A DNA stretch of 59,552 nucleotides from Lactifluus volemus (taxonomy: Eukaryota; Basidiomycota; Agaricomycetes; Russulales; Russulaceae): assembly GCA_022376515.1 (NCBI GenBank), contig WTXI01000227.1:1-59552 (forward strand), given 5' to 3'. Positions 1 to 11,462 of the stretch are shown here, piece by piece; the first letter of the stretch is position 1, and every line of letters starts with the position of its first letter. A program made the translations under genes and the position numbers. The notes under the pieces are model-generated. The model had not been told where the DNA came from and made no database searches. It was given only the letters and a program-made list of their open reading frames with translations.

Positions 1-75
1 GGCTTTTATGAGTACATATGCTCCTCGTCTAGACTTTCATATAATCTAAGCCGCGGTCATACACTTGGGAGCATC

Positions 76-530
76 GTGAAATTTACGCCGCGGTACTCAA
101 TCAACTTGCGTGACTTCTGTGCCAGGAAAATCTGTTCGCCACGAATTCTTGGCTTCGAGAGGCTCCCTGGTGGTTGGTACTGCATCGCGATGGAATACCT
201 GTCATCTGTTGTTCCTCTCCTCCAAGCAAAAGGCCTTCGAGATTACGACTTACGCTGAATTGATGACCTTCAGACTCTTGTCAAAACTTTTCCACAAGGA
301 GAATTACGTCACTTGAGATGGTTCGCAGGTTCTTTTGATCGATTTGGATTGGGGTGGCAAAGCGGGAAAGGGCGGTATACCTGGTCGATAATGTAGATGA
401 TCTCAACCCTGAACGTATAGCGGGACGACTGAGAAAGGATACAGCGATCACCATGGACGATGATAGGTGCATTCTGGATCAAACCGTTTACCGAAGATCG
501 TGGCCTACTAGTTTCATTGTCAAACATTCT
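76..530 (+). pseudogene. Relic of an Agaricomycete protein-kinase-like gene
   Basis: Short blocks in shifting frames resemble the C-lobe of the kinase-like family that is abundant in mushroom-forming fungi. At 130-220 there is a stretch like LGFERLPGGWYCIAMEYL. At 325-370, in another frame, a DFG-like block reads VLLIDLDWGGKAGK. At 405-490 a tail reads AGRLRKDTAITMDDDRCILD. No single frame links these blocks, stops intervene (for example near 316), and no N-lobe or catalytic HRD segment is visible. I infer a decayed fragment with no coding capacity. The family assignment rests on remembered motif patterns and is moderately secure. Confidence 0.5.
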
Positions 531-540
531 GTACCATCAT

Positions 541-1670
541 GATATAATTCCCTAAGCAACTCAAGGTTGGGTTCTTGGCGCAACTAGCAGATGATCCTCT
601 TATCTATTCGACCGGAAAATGATGACTCTGAGAGAAAGATGACCGCGCTTTCATCTCTCGATGCAAGATGGAGGCAACCGAACTCGGACCTGAGTCGGGC
701 TAAACCGGTACCGGGACAGAGGCAGTGAACTTCAAAAAGTAAGATTGAAATGGGCTAAGGGCGACAACGACTCAGTCACGAACCCAGAGAACGGCAGGAA
801 GAAATGCGTTGTACAGTAAAGCTGACGTTTGATCGACTGCAAGACGTCTGTAAATCCAGATCCAAGGCCCGGGACCATAAACTTTACAAAACGTTGCCGA
901 CTGTCTCCTTTCAGTTCCCTATTGTTCATCAACTCAACTTGAAGCGCATGTCCTTGGAGACGCAATATACCCAAATTTCAATATTGAGAGCGTTTACTGT
1001 AACCTCAACCAACCAGAATGGCTCGCGCCACATACCACTGTAGTTCCCTGGCTACTAGGTTTGTATGGAGTTGATGCGACCCAATGGGTGACGTGACTGT
1101 GGGGAGGCCTGGAGGCTGGAGGATGCTGTGCCGTCCTGTGCACCCGGACTCGTCTTCCGGTGACAGCTTGAAGGTAGAGGTGGCGGCGCAACTCCTCGTC
1201 AACAACGACCGGCACGTATCAGCGCACACAGCTCACGGGGGGAATGGATTTCCGAGTGCAGAGTTAGGTAGGGTCATCAGGAACCAGCACGGGGTTTGTA
1301 AACCTAATCATCTATCTCCTTCATGAAAGATAAATTCTGACTCATGGGACTGAAAGTGTAATCATATAGCTTTGTATCTCATGCACTGTAGCACATTTAA
1401 AAAATACTGATTTGGGCGAGGGTGGAAGGTAACCCTAGGGGTGCCGGCTCCTGATGACTCCTAAGTTACCTTTACAGTTTCCATCAATTCGGAAATGACT
1501 CGGTCGTCCCACCAGCGCCCATACCGTAATTTGGGAAAACGGGCTGTGACAGCTATACAGTACAACGTATCCACGAAGCCCACATATTCAATCAATCGCT
1601 GTGGTCGTTGACTCATAAAAGAGGTGGCAGCAGAGTTTCATTCCGTTTTTTTAGCTTTACATCCCATCCC
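541..1670. other. Intergenic stretch without a recognisable gene
   Basis: Only short open frames occur here and none matches a family I recognise. The last 100 bases before 1671 are presumably the promoter and 5' leader of the AAA ATPase gene. No TATA box or repeat stands out. Confidence 0.5.
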
Positions 1671-3705
1671 ATGGGGTCTCTTTTCCAGGTCACGTCCATT
1701 GTTCAGCCTCTGCTTTCGTTCAAGCAATTCCCGATGAACAGGAGCAACGAGACTGCAATTGAACCAAACGACTCGTTTACGGATGTGGTCCAGAAACCTA
1801 CTCAGCCTACGCCATCCATGTCGTTGATGTCAACTCAGACTGATATTTCCTCAATGCTGACGTCCATGGCGTCTTTGCCGTCTTTCTCTGCCCTTCGAGA
1901 TTACATGAAATTTTTTGTTCTTGGTGGTGCCTTCGAGGTTCTACGTCGCACCTACTCGGCTTCTTATTCAAGTCTCATTGAGAGGTTCTTCATCAGGGCA
2001 AGCTTTGACAGCGAGGACGATGTCTATCGTGAGCCTCTTTTCCTTCATAATCCGACGTCTAGTTTACCTATAATCAGATTGGATGATGTTCTGGCTATCC
2101 ACTCTTCCCCAATGGCGTCAGTTTCGAGACTTTATAGTTACTACTAGTCGCCACCGCATAGAAGATGGCGGCAACGACATTGACGAGGATGCATCCTATG
2201 AACAGCGACAGCGAAGACGACCTCTTCGATTTTTACCCTCGTATACCTCGAACTATAGGATATGGTATAAGGGCAGATTGATCACTATCTCCCGGACCAA
2301 GGACGACCACTACACCTGGCCCCCAGATCGGTCGACTCTAGCAATCACGTAAAGTCCCTTGTCGATAATGGTGACGTAGTACCCTAAGTTCTTCTTGTAG
2401 CATCTTCTCTCTTGACCGCTCCATCCTCGACTCCCTGATTCTTGAGGCCAGGGAGAAGTGGATGTCCGCCAAAGGTGACAAAATTCAGATTTTTGCCAAC
2501 GACAGGTCTGTTTCGTAGTTTCAACCCAAGACGGGTTGTTCGTTGATACGATTCATCTCACATTCAGCCGTGATTGGAAATACATTAATTCGCGTGTCAA
2601 ACGCCCTTTGAACTCCATCGTACTGGACAATGGCATCAAGGAGCTCCTTCTTGAGGATGCTCGTGAGTTCATGAGGAGTAAGCAGTGGTATCTCGACCGG
2701 GGTACGTCCGTGAAGTTCTCTTCAGCATTCCGTTAACGTACTCCTGTAGGTATTCCCTTTCGGCGAGGTTATCTTTTCTATGGCGCGCCTGGCACTGGAA
2801 AGACTTCCATCATTCACAGCCTTGCGGGAGAGCTTGACCTTGACATTTACATCGTATCCCTTTCGAAGAACGATCTCGATGACAGCACCCTCAATACATT
2901 GATGTCTTCGCTTCCTGAACATTGCATTACAGTTATGGAGGACATCGATGCTGCGTTCACGCGTGGTGTCACTCGCAGAACCACCGGCACTGAGCTCGAG
3001 GATCCCCGCCTTCGTGATCCCGAGCTCCGTGATCTGCCGCGAGATGCTTCTGAGACTGGCCGCCGTGAGGTCCAAGGACAGCAACCCGGCCAACTTCCGG
3101 GCGATCCTTCTGCAGGGAAGGAGTCCAAAATCACGCTCTCAGGCTTGCTCAATGCCCTCGACGGTATCTCGGCACAAGAAGGTCGTCTACTCTTCGCAAC
3201 CACTAATCGATACCATACGCTCGACCCCGCACTCACCCGTCCAGGTCGTATGGACCTTCATGTCGAGTTCCGTCTCGCTAGTCAGTACCAGGCAAAGGAA
3301 CTGTACAGGCACTTCTATGCCCCTGACCCTCCTAAGAAAGTTTCGGTGGATGGAGAAGAGGACGATGCTCTTATTTCTGGGTATGCTGCGCAGGCGAAGG
3401 TAGACTCTGGCCCTACGCCAACCTCATCGAACGGCGTTTTGCCCACCGAGGCGCCCAAGTACAACGGCATTGTACACTCAGCACGTGCGCCGGAGCTATC
3501 AAGGGAAGAAATCGAGCAGCTCGCGGAAACATTCTCGAAACGGATCCCCGAACGCGAGATGTCGATGGCGAGTTTGCAGGAATTCCTGATGACTTACAAG
3601 GTGCGGCCGTTTGAGGCGGTGGATGAGGTTGAGAAGTGGGTTAAGGAGACGCGAGAGAGACTGGATCGGAGAGCTGAGGCAAGAGCTGTGGGTGCTAGTT
3701 CGTGA
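1671..3705 (+). CDS. BCS1-like AAA ATPase (intact copy)
   Basis: This encodes an AAA ATPase of the BCS1 family, whose founder translocates the Rieske iron-sulfur protein in the mitochondrial inner membrane; mushroom genomes carry many divergent paralogues. I read five exons: 1671-2028, 2078-2348, 2401-2505, 2568-2701 and 2750-3705. They total 1,824 nt and 607 residues in one frame. A hydrophobic segment near residues 75-100 precedes a BCS1-type N-terminal domain (WMMFWLS, then a W..RP-like region ending KQWYLDRG). Walker A is GAPGTGKT near residue 300 and Walker B is ITVMEDIDAAF. The sensor region reads ATTNRYHTLDPAL, followed by RPGRMD. ATG 1671 is the first ATG in frame; ATG 1734 is an alternative start. 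The true client is unknown. The 3' half and 3' UTR are duplicated at 5773-6900. Confidence 0.88.
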
Positions 3706-4266
3706 AAAGCTTCGGATGAGATAGATCATTTGGAATATCCTTTAGACATTTGTAACACATCTTTCACGGACACACTAAGTTACGATAGAGGTCCCGAATG
3801 GCATGCGTTCATCCGGTGATCACCACCGTTCGCGAATGACTCATGTTGATGTCCTGTTTTCAAGGGTGATCGAGGGGCAGCAGCAGAATACCTGATGGTA
3901 GTTATGTAGTGCGTAGACGGGGAAAAATGAGTGGAGTCGACGACGCCGCTGCTGTCTGGCCATTAGCAACAAAAGTGTCCATATGTATTAGAAAAAATCG
4001 GCAACGATCGCGCTCGATAGTCAACTCTACTGTCAGCAAAGTAGAAGTAACTAAGCAAAGAGAAGGCCGAGAAGGTCACGTGTCCCTGTGCGCACCAAGA
4101 ATGTGCCGCACTTCCTACTGTACTCTAATTAGTTGCTAACCATCAACTGAAGTCGTGCAGCCATGCCATATGCAATCGGGAATTGGAACTTTTTATAAGG
4201 GCATGCAAGCTGCTACTACATCCTTCACAAGCTTCACCACCCAAGTCAGGCATATCCGAGTCGCGA
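3706..4266 (+). other. 3' UTR and spacer, left copy of the tandem duplication
   Basis: Bases 3706-3960 are about 95% identical to 6527-6790, so the ATPase 3' UTR was duplicated with the gene. Farther on the match weakens. Shared islands include GCACCAAGAATG near 4095 and 6969, and ACCACCCAAGTCAGGCATA near 4240 and 7083. A TATA-like TTTTTATAAGG near 4190 precedes the next gene, and its counterpart near 7050 reads CTTTTAAAAAGG. Confidence 0.6.
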
Positions 4267-4951
4267 ATGTCATACCCAACTGTACTTACATTCCTGCTCC
4301 TCCTTTCTGGCTTTTCATTTGCCCAGGATGGGGTCACATCTCCGTCCTGTACTATTCCGAACAGTTACCTGGTACGACCGAGAGATTTTGTCTGGTCAGA
4401 CGTTTTTCAAAAGTTGACATGTATTGCATCGTCCAGTTTAACGTCCCCTATACCGATCAAGACCCGTGTAAGGTAGCGGCGCATGTGCTGGCAGCTTGCA
4501 ATAATAGCGGTATGTTGTTTTCCTTGTGTTTGTCACCATCGCGTCGTGATCATTTCTCGTAGTGTATGATATTCCGACATCGGAGTACCTGTTTTTCACA
4601 CCAGAGGATTCAAGTTTTGTTGGCGGAGACCTATCATGCAAGTGCAACACCATCACATATTCGCTTTTAGCTGGATGTAGCTATTGCCGGGGAGGTTTTT
4701 GGGAAAGGTATGTTTCATCAAATGTTTCAAATCCTTCTCTCGAATTCACGTTCGCCAACCTCTTATTAGCTGGTCACAATATTCCTCCGGCTGCACGTCA
4801 CCCAGTCCTCCTCACGATCCTCCCTCTCACGGCGTAGATATACCCAGGTGGGCTTTATGGCATATTGAGGTGAGTTTATTCATGTCAGTTCCTGACATGT
4901 ACTAGTATTGATTGATCATCCTAGAATGATTATTGGTCAGTACCATTTTAG
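4267..4951 (+). CDS. Small Cys-rich secreted or membrane protein, copy 1
   Basis: The predicted protein starts with a signal peptide (MSYPTVLTFLLLLSGFSFAQ) followed by a family pattern common in Agaricomycetes. That pattern is a DPC..AA..LAACNN block, then CKCNTITYSLLAGCSYC, then WSQYSSGC and a IPRWAL motif. Exons 4267-4371, 4437-4509, 4563-4707, 4770-4869 and 4925-4951 join in one frame to about 149 residues. Known relatives usually continue into a Ser-rich stalk and one membrane helix, which I do not see here, so this copy may be truncated or have an unrecognised further exon. The function of the family is unknown. It is paired with copy 2 at 7111. Confidence 0.6.
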
Positions 4952-5772
4952 TAATGATAGATGGTTTAGATGGATTAGCCTGAGAAAGCCCGGAACCTGT
5001 GATGAAGTGATCACTCACCTTGAAACTGGATAAACCGATATCCATCCGTGTTCCAGTAAATCAACATTATTGTGTTAAATTTATTTAAATCGATATTCAG
5101 GTCAGCCATGTGGCTGGCCTCGAAACCATGTTTCTACCCACTCTCTTCCTCCTCCTCGTCTCATCTTTCGAGCCTGAAAGAAGACAAGGTTTCTAGGCAC
5201 GGCGCATTGGCTATCGTCGTAACACTTAACACCTACTTCGCAAGTCACGAACCAGTGCGGCCGAACCCATCAACTTGGTCACGGTAGTAAGTTAAGTGAT
5301 AACCTTTGAGATGAACTACTTCGTCGTCGCTCCGGGACAGCGGGCGCCAAAAGATACGAGTGCCGCTTCCGAGTTCCAAGTACCCCTCGAAATCAGTTGT
5401 TCTAACGACTTTTGAACGAGTCTCTCGTGAGCCCTACAGATCATCTATCCGCTCCTCCAACAATCTCTAACTCCAGGGGCTCTTTCTTTAACGAAGCGTA
5501 AAATTGCGTCGCACGCGCCGCACTGTCCACCGGCGGAGGAGGTCCCGGGTTCTTCGAGGAAAAATCATCCGCCCACCCTGCAGTCGTATTTGCCCTCGCT
5601 CTGATTTTGGACCGCACTCAGGTTTCCGATCTTCCGAGTGCTTTCCAGAAGGTTCCTCTTCGTGACCGCCCAGGAGAAAGGCGGGTATGGTCGGTAGATC
5701 TAGCAGGGGAGGTGAAAACGTTAGAGTGTGCCAGTATAGTAATTCTTGCTGGCGGCGCTCAAACCGGCGGAG
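4952..5772. other. Spacer between the two duplicated units
   Basis: Bases 5096-5180 resemble 7992-8075 (shared GGCTGGCC and TTCTACCCACTCTC), so the duplicated unit extends at least this far. The remainder, 5180-5772, has no counterpart in the window and no recognisable gene. The right breakpoint lies near 5772, where homology to the ATPase coding exon begins abruptly. Confidence 0.5.
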
Positions 5773-6526
5773 CATTGCAGGAGGACATCGATGCTGCGTT
5801 CACACTGTCACTCGCAGTACCACCGGCACTGAGCTCGAGGATCCCCGCTATCGTGATCCAGAGCTCCGTGATCTGCTGCGAGATGCTCCTGAGACTGGCC
5901 GCCGTGAGGGCCAAGACACCCCAGCCAACTTCCGGGCGATCCTTCTGGAGTCGAAAATCATGCTCTCAGGCTTGCTCAATGCCCTCGACGGTATCTCGGC
6001 ACAAGAAGGTCGTCTACTCTTCGCAACCACTAATCGATACCATACGCTCGATCCCGCACTCACCCGTCCAAGTCGTATGGACCTTCATGTCGAATTCCGT
6101 CTCGCTAGTCAGTACCAGGCAAAGGAACTGTACAGGCACTTCTATGCCCCTGACTCTCCTAAGAAAGCTTCGGTGGATGGAGAAGAGGACGATGCTCTTA
6201 TTTCCCCTGGGTATGCTGCGCAGGTGAAGGTAGACTCTGGCCCCACGGCAACCTCATCGAACGGCGTTTTGCCCACCGAGGCCCCCAAGTACAACGGCAT
6301 TGTACATTCAGCACGTGCGCCAGAGCTATCAAGGGAAGAAATCGAGCAGCTCGCGGAAACATTCTCGAAACAGATCCCCGAACGCGCGAGATATCGATGG
6401 CGAGTTTGCAGGAATACCTGATGACTTACAAGGTGCGGCCGTTTGAGGCGGTGGATGAGGTTGAGAAGTGGGTTAAGGAGACGCAGGATCGGAGAGCTGA
6501 GGCAAGAGCTGCGGGTGCTAGTTCGT
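5773..6526 (+). pseudogene. BCS1-like AAA ATPase, 5'-truncated and frameshifted copy
   Basis: This matches the last 770 bases of the intact ATPase at about 95% identity. It begins at the Walker B segment (GAGGACATCGATGC at about 5780). The N-terminal domain and Walker A motif are absent, so nucleotide binding is impossible. Relative to copy 1 there is a 4-base loss just after the Walker B region (near 5808), an internal deletion near 5915-5950, and a 2-base gain near 6384. All of these shift or alter the frame. The RPGRMD motif has become RPSRMD. The 3' UTR is retained. I infer a dead duplicate, still similar enough to exchange sequence with copy 1. Confidence 0.85.
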
Positions 6527-7110
6527 GAAAAGCTTCGGATGAGATAGATCAATTGGAATATCCTTTAGGCATTTGTAACACATCTTTCACGGACACACTA
6601 AGTTACGATAGAGGTCCCGAATGGCATGCGTTCATCCGGTGATCACCACCGTGGGCGAATGACTCGTGTTGATGTTGTTGATGTCCCTGTTTTCAAGGGT
6701 GATCGAGGGGCAGCAGCAGGATACCCGATGGTAGTTATGTAGTGCGTAGACGGGGAAACCTGAGTGAGTCGACGGCGCCGCTGTCTGGCCATCATTAGAA
6801 AAGTGTTCAAAAGTATTAGAAAAAAATCGGAAACGATCGCGCTCGATAATCAACTCCTGTCAAAGGACCAGTAAGTTTCAGATTAGCTTGCACGAGAACT
6901 GCCAGTGCGGGCCCACTAGACGTAACTATGGAGCCGAGATAGAATTGAATGTAAGGTATTCATTTGCGCACCAAGAATGCGCCGCACTTCGTAGTGTACT
7001 TGCTAACCATCAACTGAAGTCATGCCGCTTGCAAATAGTAAATTGGGGCCTTTTAAAAAGGCATACCACTACAAACTACTTCACCACCCAAGTCAGGCAT
7101 AGTATCGCGA
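6527..7110 (+). other. 3' UTR and spacer, right copy of the tandem duplication
   Basis: This is the counterpart of 3706-4266. The first 260 bases are almost unchanged. One visible difference is a 9-base expansion (GTTGTTGAT) near 6671. The rest is more diverged, with an unmatched insert around 6870-6960. Confidence 0.6.
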
Positions 7111-7999
7111 ATGTCATACCGAGCTGTGCTTACTAGTATATTCCTGTTCCTCCTCCTTTCAAGTTCTGGTTTTACCATTGCCGAGGCTCGGCATCATCAT
7201 AGCTTGACATATCCGGCGTGTAATCGGCACGCCGACCGATGGGTGAGCGATTTGTTTTGCCCAGACGCTTTTCAAGTTGACAGGTGATTGCATTGTCCAG
7301 ACATGGAACTCCAACAATCAAAGCCCGTGTCTGCTCGCGGCGGCTATGCTGGCAGCTTGCAATAATGGCAGTATGTTGTTTCAGGTCGTATTTGTCACCC
7401 TCGCTTCATGATCATCTCTCGTAGCGTATCATATTCCGAGTGATAGCCAGTACACGTTTTTCACACCAGACGAGTCAAGTTTTAGTGGCGGAGACGGATG
7501 CAAGTGCAGCACCACCACATATTCCCTTTTAGCTGCTTGTAGCCAATGCCAGAACGGTACTTGGACAACGTATGTTTCAAATCTAAATCCTTCTCTCGAA
7601 TCCACGTTCGGCGCCAACCTCTTATTACTAGATGGGCTCAATATTCCTCCGGCTGCACGAATAATGCCACTGCTGAGGCCTCCCGGACGTATGTCAATTG
7701 TTATGCAAGACTTCTACTCTGTCCTGACAGAACCTTACCCAGTTTTCCTTATCCCACTCCCCTCAATATACCCATGTGGGCTCTACGTGTTATTGCAGTT
7801 AGTTTATTCATTTCTGTTCCCAACTTGTATTGATTGATCATGATTATCCTAGGAAGATGGTTCTTGGGATTCCTCAATGTGTGATATTAATCCGCTCAAC
7901 GACGCTTGCATCGAAGTACTTGCTGGCTTTCACATTTTCCCTAATTCCGAGCCACTCACCGTGACATATCGTGCGGGTGATCTTCCCCCATTTGAGTGA
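7111..7999 (+). CDS. Small Cys-rich secreted or membrane protein, copy 2
   Basis: This is a paralogue of the gene at 4267 with the same architecture. A signal peptide (MSYRAVLTSIFLFLLLSSSG) is followed by QSPC....LAACNNG, then CKCSTTTYSLLAACSQCQ, then WAQYSSGC and a NIPMWAL motif. Exons 7111-7242, 7301-7370, 7425-7569, 7632-7688, 7731-7797 and 7853-7999 total 618 nt and 205 residues in one frame. The conserved CxC...YSLL.AC..CQ core matches the Agaricomycete family better than copy 1 does. No C-terminal membrane helix is evident. Protein divergence from copy 1 is far greater than that of the neighbouring ATPase pair. The last two exons are the least certain part. Confidence 0.6.
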
Positions 8000-8590
8000 G
8001 GTCGGCCATGTAGCTGGCCTTGAAACTATGCTTCTACCCACTCTCGTCCTTCAAGTCTCACCTTGCCTCATTCGATTTCCTTTCCTCTACTCTCACCCCT
8101 TTTCTTCAATCACATCACAAGCTCCAGCTACTGGATTGCCACCTCGCCCTTATCGTCCCGACATCAGCCGTGTACACACACTTTGTTTATTCCTTGTTAT
8201 TCCCTTTCTTGCTGGGTGTTTCACTTCAGACCCACTCCATTTATAACCCGACCTGCAGAAGCTATACCCACATACCCCTATGGACTACATCTGTGTCCAT
8301 GTACATGCCTGCATGCTTAATTCTGATGCGTTAGCTAGCTACAATATGTCTGGTCTTGAAATATATTTCAGGCCCTGGTGAAGGAACACCCGACCATCAC
8401 CAAGTCCCATTTCATCGGTATTTTAGTTAATCGACGGGATATGTATTAACGGTGAACGAGGGGCTCTTCCAAGACGATTGTGTCAAATTTGAGCTACCTG
8501 CAACCCGTCTCTAGCATAAAACGTTTCGAGACGCTACCGCGAGGTCTTGCAAAACTATCAGACGTTCGTCGCCTAAGTGGTGGTAAATCC
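8000..8590. other. Intergenic stretch, no gene seen
   Basis: The first 80 bases match 5096-5180 and mark the right part of the duplicated unit. The rest has only short frames that I cannot assign. It ends at the 3' end of the convergent VPS9 gene. Confidence 0.5.
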
Positions 8591-11247
8591 TCAATTCCCA
8601 CCACCAATCTCTAACAGCGCTTCAATACTCCGTCCCAAATCCCCTTCGTTCGCCTCGAGTACCCATTCAATCACTTCCCGATCGACAGCTGGGAAGATCT
8701 GGATCAGCGTCCCGCGCGCAGCATCGGCAGCCCGTGAATGTGCAGCGTCGATCTCGGCTTGAAGTCCTGGAATATCCAATCCTGCGGTGGGGGTTCCCGT
8801 CCTGGAGGTAGGGTAAAGATTCTGTGGTATTGCTAATGCCTGTGCCTGAGGTTGAATTGGTGGCCGTTGGGAAGGTGTGTCATCTACCAGTTTGTGCGAC
8901 GCTGGCGGCCGAGCAGGAGACGTTGAGGGCGATGGCGAGGTACGTCTCACCCAGGGTTTATATGGCGTGTGCGGCATGGAAGGACTGGGCGCAGACAACC
9001 CCGGAGGTTGTTGTGCAGGTGTCTGCGGCGGGAATTGGGAACTCAATGCCTCCTCGGCACCATCCAAGGCCTCGGTGAAGATACGTCCGATGGCGCTCAG
9101 TGGTTTCGAAAGTGAATCTCCGGTACGTTGAAGGAACCGTCGTGCGTCGATATTTGGAAGGGTGAGTGGCGTTGCAGGCTCTTCGCCAGCATGCAGTGAC
9201 GGATGTGGTGAAAGTGCGGGAGGTGGTTGTGCGGAAGGCCGGCCAGGTATGGTAGAATTGAGGTTAACGGGAGACGATGAAGTAGATGAAGACGAGGACG
9301 AGTGGAGAGGTGGTGATTGGGACCGCGAGGTCGGGAGAGTTTGGATGGCGACTTCGACGTTCCTGTGACTGATTGTTAGACTAATGAGAAAACAGGAGTA
9401 TTAACGCCTACTTCTCAAACTCTTCTTGTGTGATGTTGGATAACGACGTGTGGTCCATGGTTTCAATAAACGAAACGGCGCCCATCTGCACGAAATATGA
9501 GTCCCTGCTTGAGATGTCCGCCCGCACAGAACGGTCATAGGACTTACCAAACTTGACAAGTAGTAGCCAGCCTCGCTTTGTAGCTTTGTCGGGTTCCGAA
9601 ACCGATTGATGAACCTAAGCAATTGAGTTCCCGGAGAACTTGCTTTGGGGATATGGGCTTACTCCACGTTTGATAACAAATTCTCGGGATTAGTCTTAAG
9701 AACAACGTATATCAGTATAGGGACGAAAGTATCGGCGCTCTCCTCAGAATTCAAGTGTCGTATTAGGCCTATATCCAATTTCCATCGTTATGTGGCGATC
9801 GCGGTTGGAAATGGATAGAAACGCACCAAAGATAACCTTGCAGCAATTCAGAATGCAAATCAGCTTGTCTCGGGGGGCTTTATAATGGTTTATTTTGACT
9901 AGTTCTACAATGGATTTAGTCAACAAGGTTGTGACATGAGTAGAGAGCAAGAACAAACCTTGTTGCGCAAATAATAAGAAGCCGTTCGAGCCTTCTGTGA
10001 CGGGAACGTCAAGATGCGCGGGCTGGATCCACCCAAAGAGCGCTATCCGTTGAGTCAAAACGCGATCACGCTCCAGATCATCAGTCGTTATTGGTCGTGG
10101 AGGATTCGAACGAGCGATCTGTGGAGTAAAGGTACTAGAAGAAAAGTTAACGGAGGGCAATGGCTGAAAGCGTGCAAAAAGTCCATACAAATCGTACAAT
10201 CGATTCATCACAAGTTTTTCCATGCCCTCGATCGCATTGTCGAATTCTGCGTCCGAGGCAGGCTTCCAAATGTCTGCTTCCCGCATCTTCTGTGAGATGA
10301 ACTACACCAATAGGGTGAGCACCGGCAGCGAAATAACAAGGAAGCAGCATCCTCACGTTGAGGAAGTCGTTGATCAGTTTGACCTGGTCAGTAACCGTGA
10401 AAGTTCGTTTTGAAAAGTTGCTCAGAAATCTGACAACGCCATGTAAGTCTAATATGTGTCATGAGCGAGTGTGAGCGGATGGGACGGACGATCGCAAGTA
10501 ACGAGCGACGGGTTCAGCGCTCTTGGTTTTCATCTGATCTAGAAACTTTTGAAAGTCAAACGGTGGGTCTTTATCCTTGCCACCGGGCCTCTCCCGTGAC
10601 GGATTTTCTCTCCGCAGGACGTTCTGCACCTGCACCCCCGATTCGGACGACTGTACGAGCGGCGCAGTGCCCATCTTGGGAGATCCGCGCGCCTCGGTCT
10701 CAGCGTCCTGTTGCGAAGCAAACGATCCCGCGATGATAGGTGTCCGCAAAACGTCTGCCGTGTCTATCGACTGCGGCCGCGTTCTTGTCCCGGCGACGAG
10801 GGATATGTTCATGTTGGGCAGAGAAGGAAGCGCGAAAGATCGCGCGAGCGAGGAGAACGAGGGAAAAGTCGAGGAGGACGAAGGCGCCCCGGGTTCTTGC
10901 GGCGGAGACTGTCGGTCGGGGTCGGGATCCTGAATTGGAGGTGGGGCGGGTGCGGGGTGGCCCTCCGCATTTGCCCAGGCCTCCCGCGCGCTCAGTTCTT
11001 CATGATGCGCTTGTGGATCGAACGTATTGAACGTATCTGTATGTGTAGGAGGTTCGAGTGTTGGTGTGCGATTATCATCTGCGTTGATCCCCCCTGAAGC
11101 TACCCCGTCAAGCACGTCTGGGCCCGGGGTGTGGAGCGGCTGAGTTACTAGTAGAGAAGGTGGCGTTGACACGGTATCACTCCATGGATTGGACTCGGGC
11201 TGTGAGTCGCCTGCAGCGTGTAAAGCGTTGAGAGGTGGGGTTATCAT
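8591..11247 (-). CDS. VPS9: Vps9-type Rab5 guanine nucleotide exchange factor
   Basis: Vps9 and Rabex-5 proteins activate Rab5/Vps21 GTPases on early endosomes and link to ubiquitinated cargo through a CUE domain. Nine exons on the minus strand (10490-11247, 10357-10429, 10189-10301, 9959-10134, 9827-9904, 9663-9768, 9548-9614, 9412-9485, 8591-9362) give 2,217 nt and 738 residues. After a disordered Ser/Pro-rich N-terminus comes the helical bundle (YLRS/FLSNFSKRTF). The VPS9 domain follows, with LERDRVLTQRIALFGWI, ELVKINHYKAPRDKLICILN, ADTFVPILIYVVLKTNPE and LQSEAGYYLSSL. A CUE-like domain (TLIQIFPAVDREVIEWVL) closes the protein. All splice joins restore expected family sequence. It appears to be a normal single-copy housekeeping gene. 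Confidence 0.95.
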
Positions 11248-11462
11248 GATTGTCCGTGGCGAAGTGCAGCGCAGCGAGCGGCCTGAGTATCTCTTTGGCG
11301 CTGTATCGCAATATTAAGATCACGTAAAGCTTGCCATAGTTATACACAGTGCAGATACGCGTACAGAATACATCGGGCAACTAACATAATAATAGGCTAA
11401 ACACGTTCGTGCTGCGGAAAAATGAATCGGTGGCAGTGCAGGTCAGGTCTAATGCGCGCAGT
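11248..11462. promoter_or_regulatory. Upstream region of VPS9 and end of the pericentrin-like gene
   Basis: About 215 bp separate the VPS9 start from the stop codon of the next minus-strand gene. This must contain the VPS9 promoter. No TATA box or binding motif is recognisable. Confidence 0.35.

Noticed and set aside
1608..1670. N-terminal extension of the BCS1-like ATPase upstream of ATG 1671
   Set aside because: The extension would start at TTG 1608. The first ATG in frame is 1671 and no splice supports an upstream exon.
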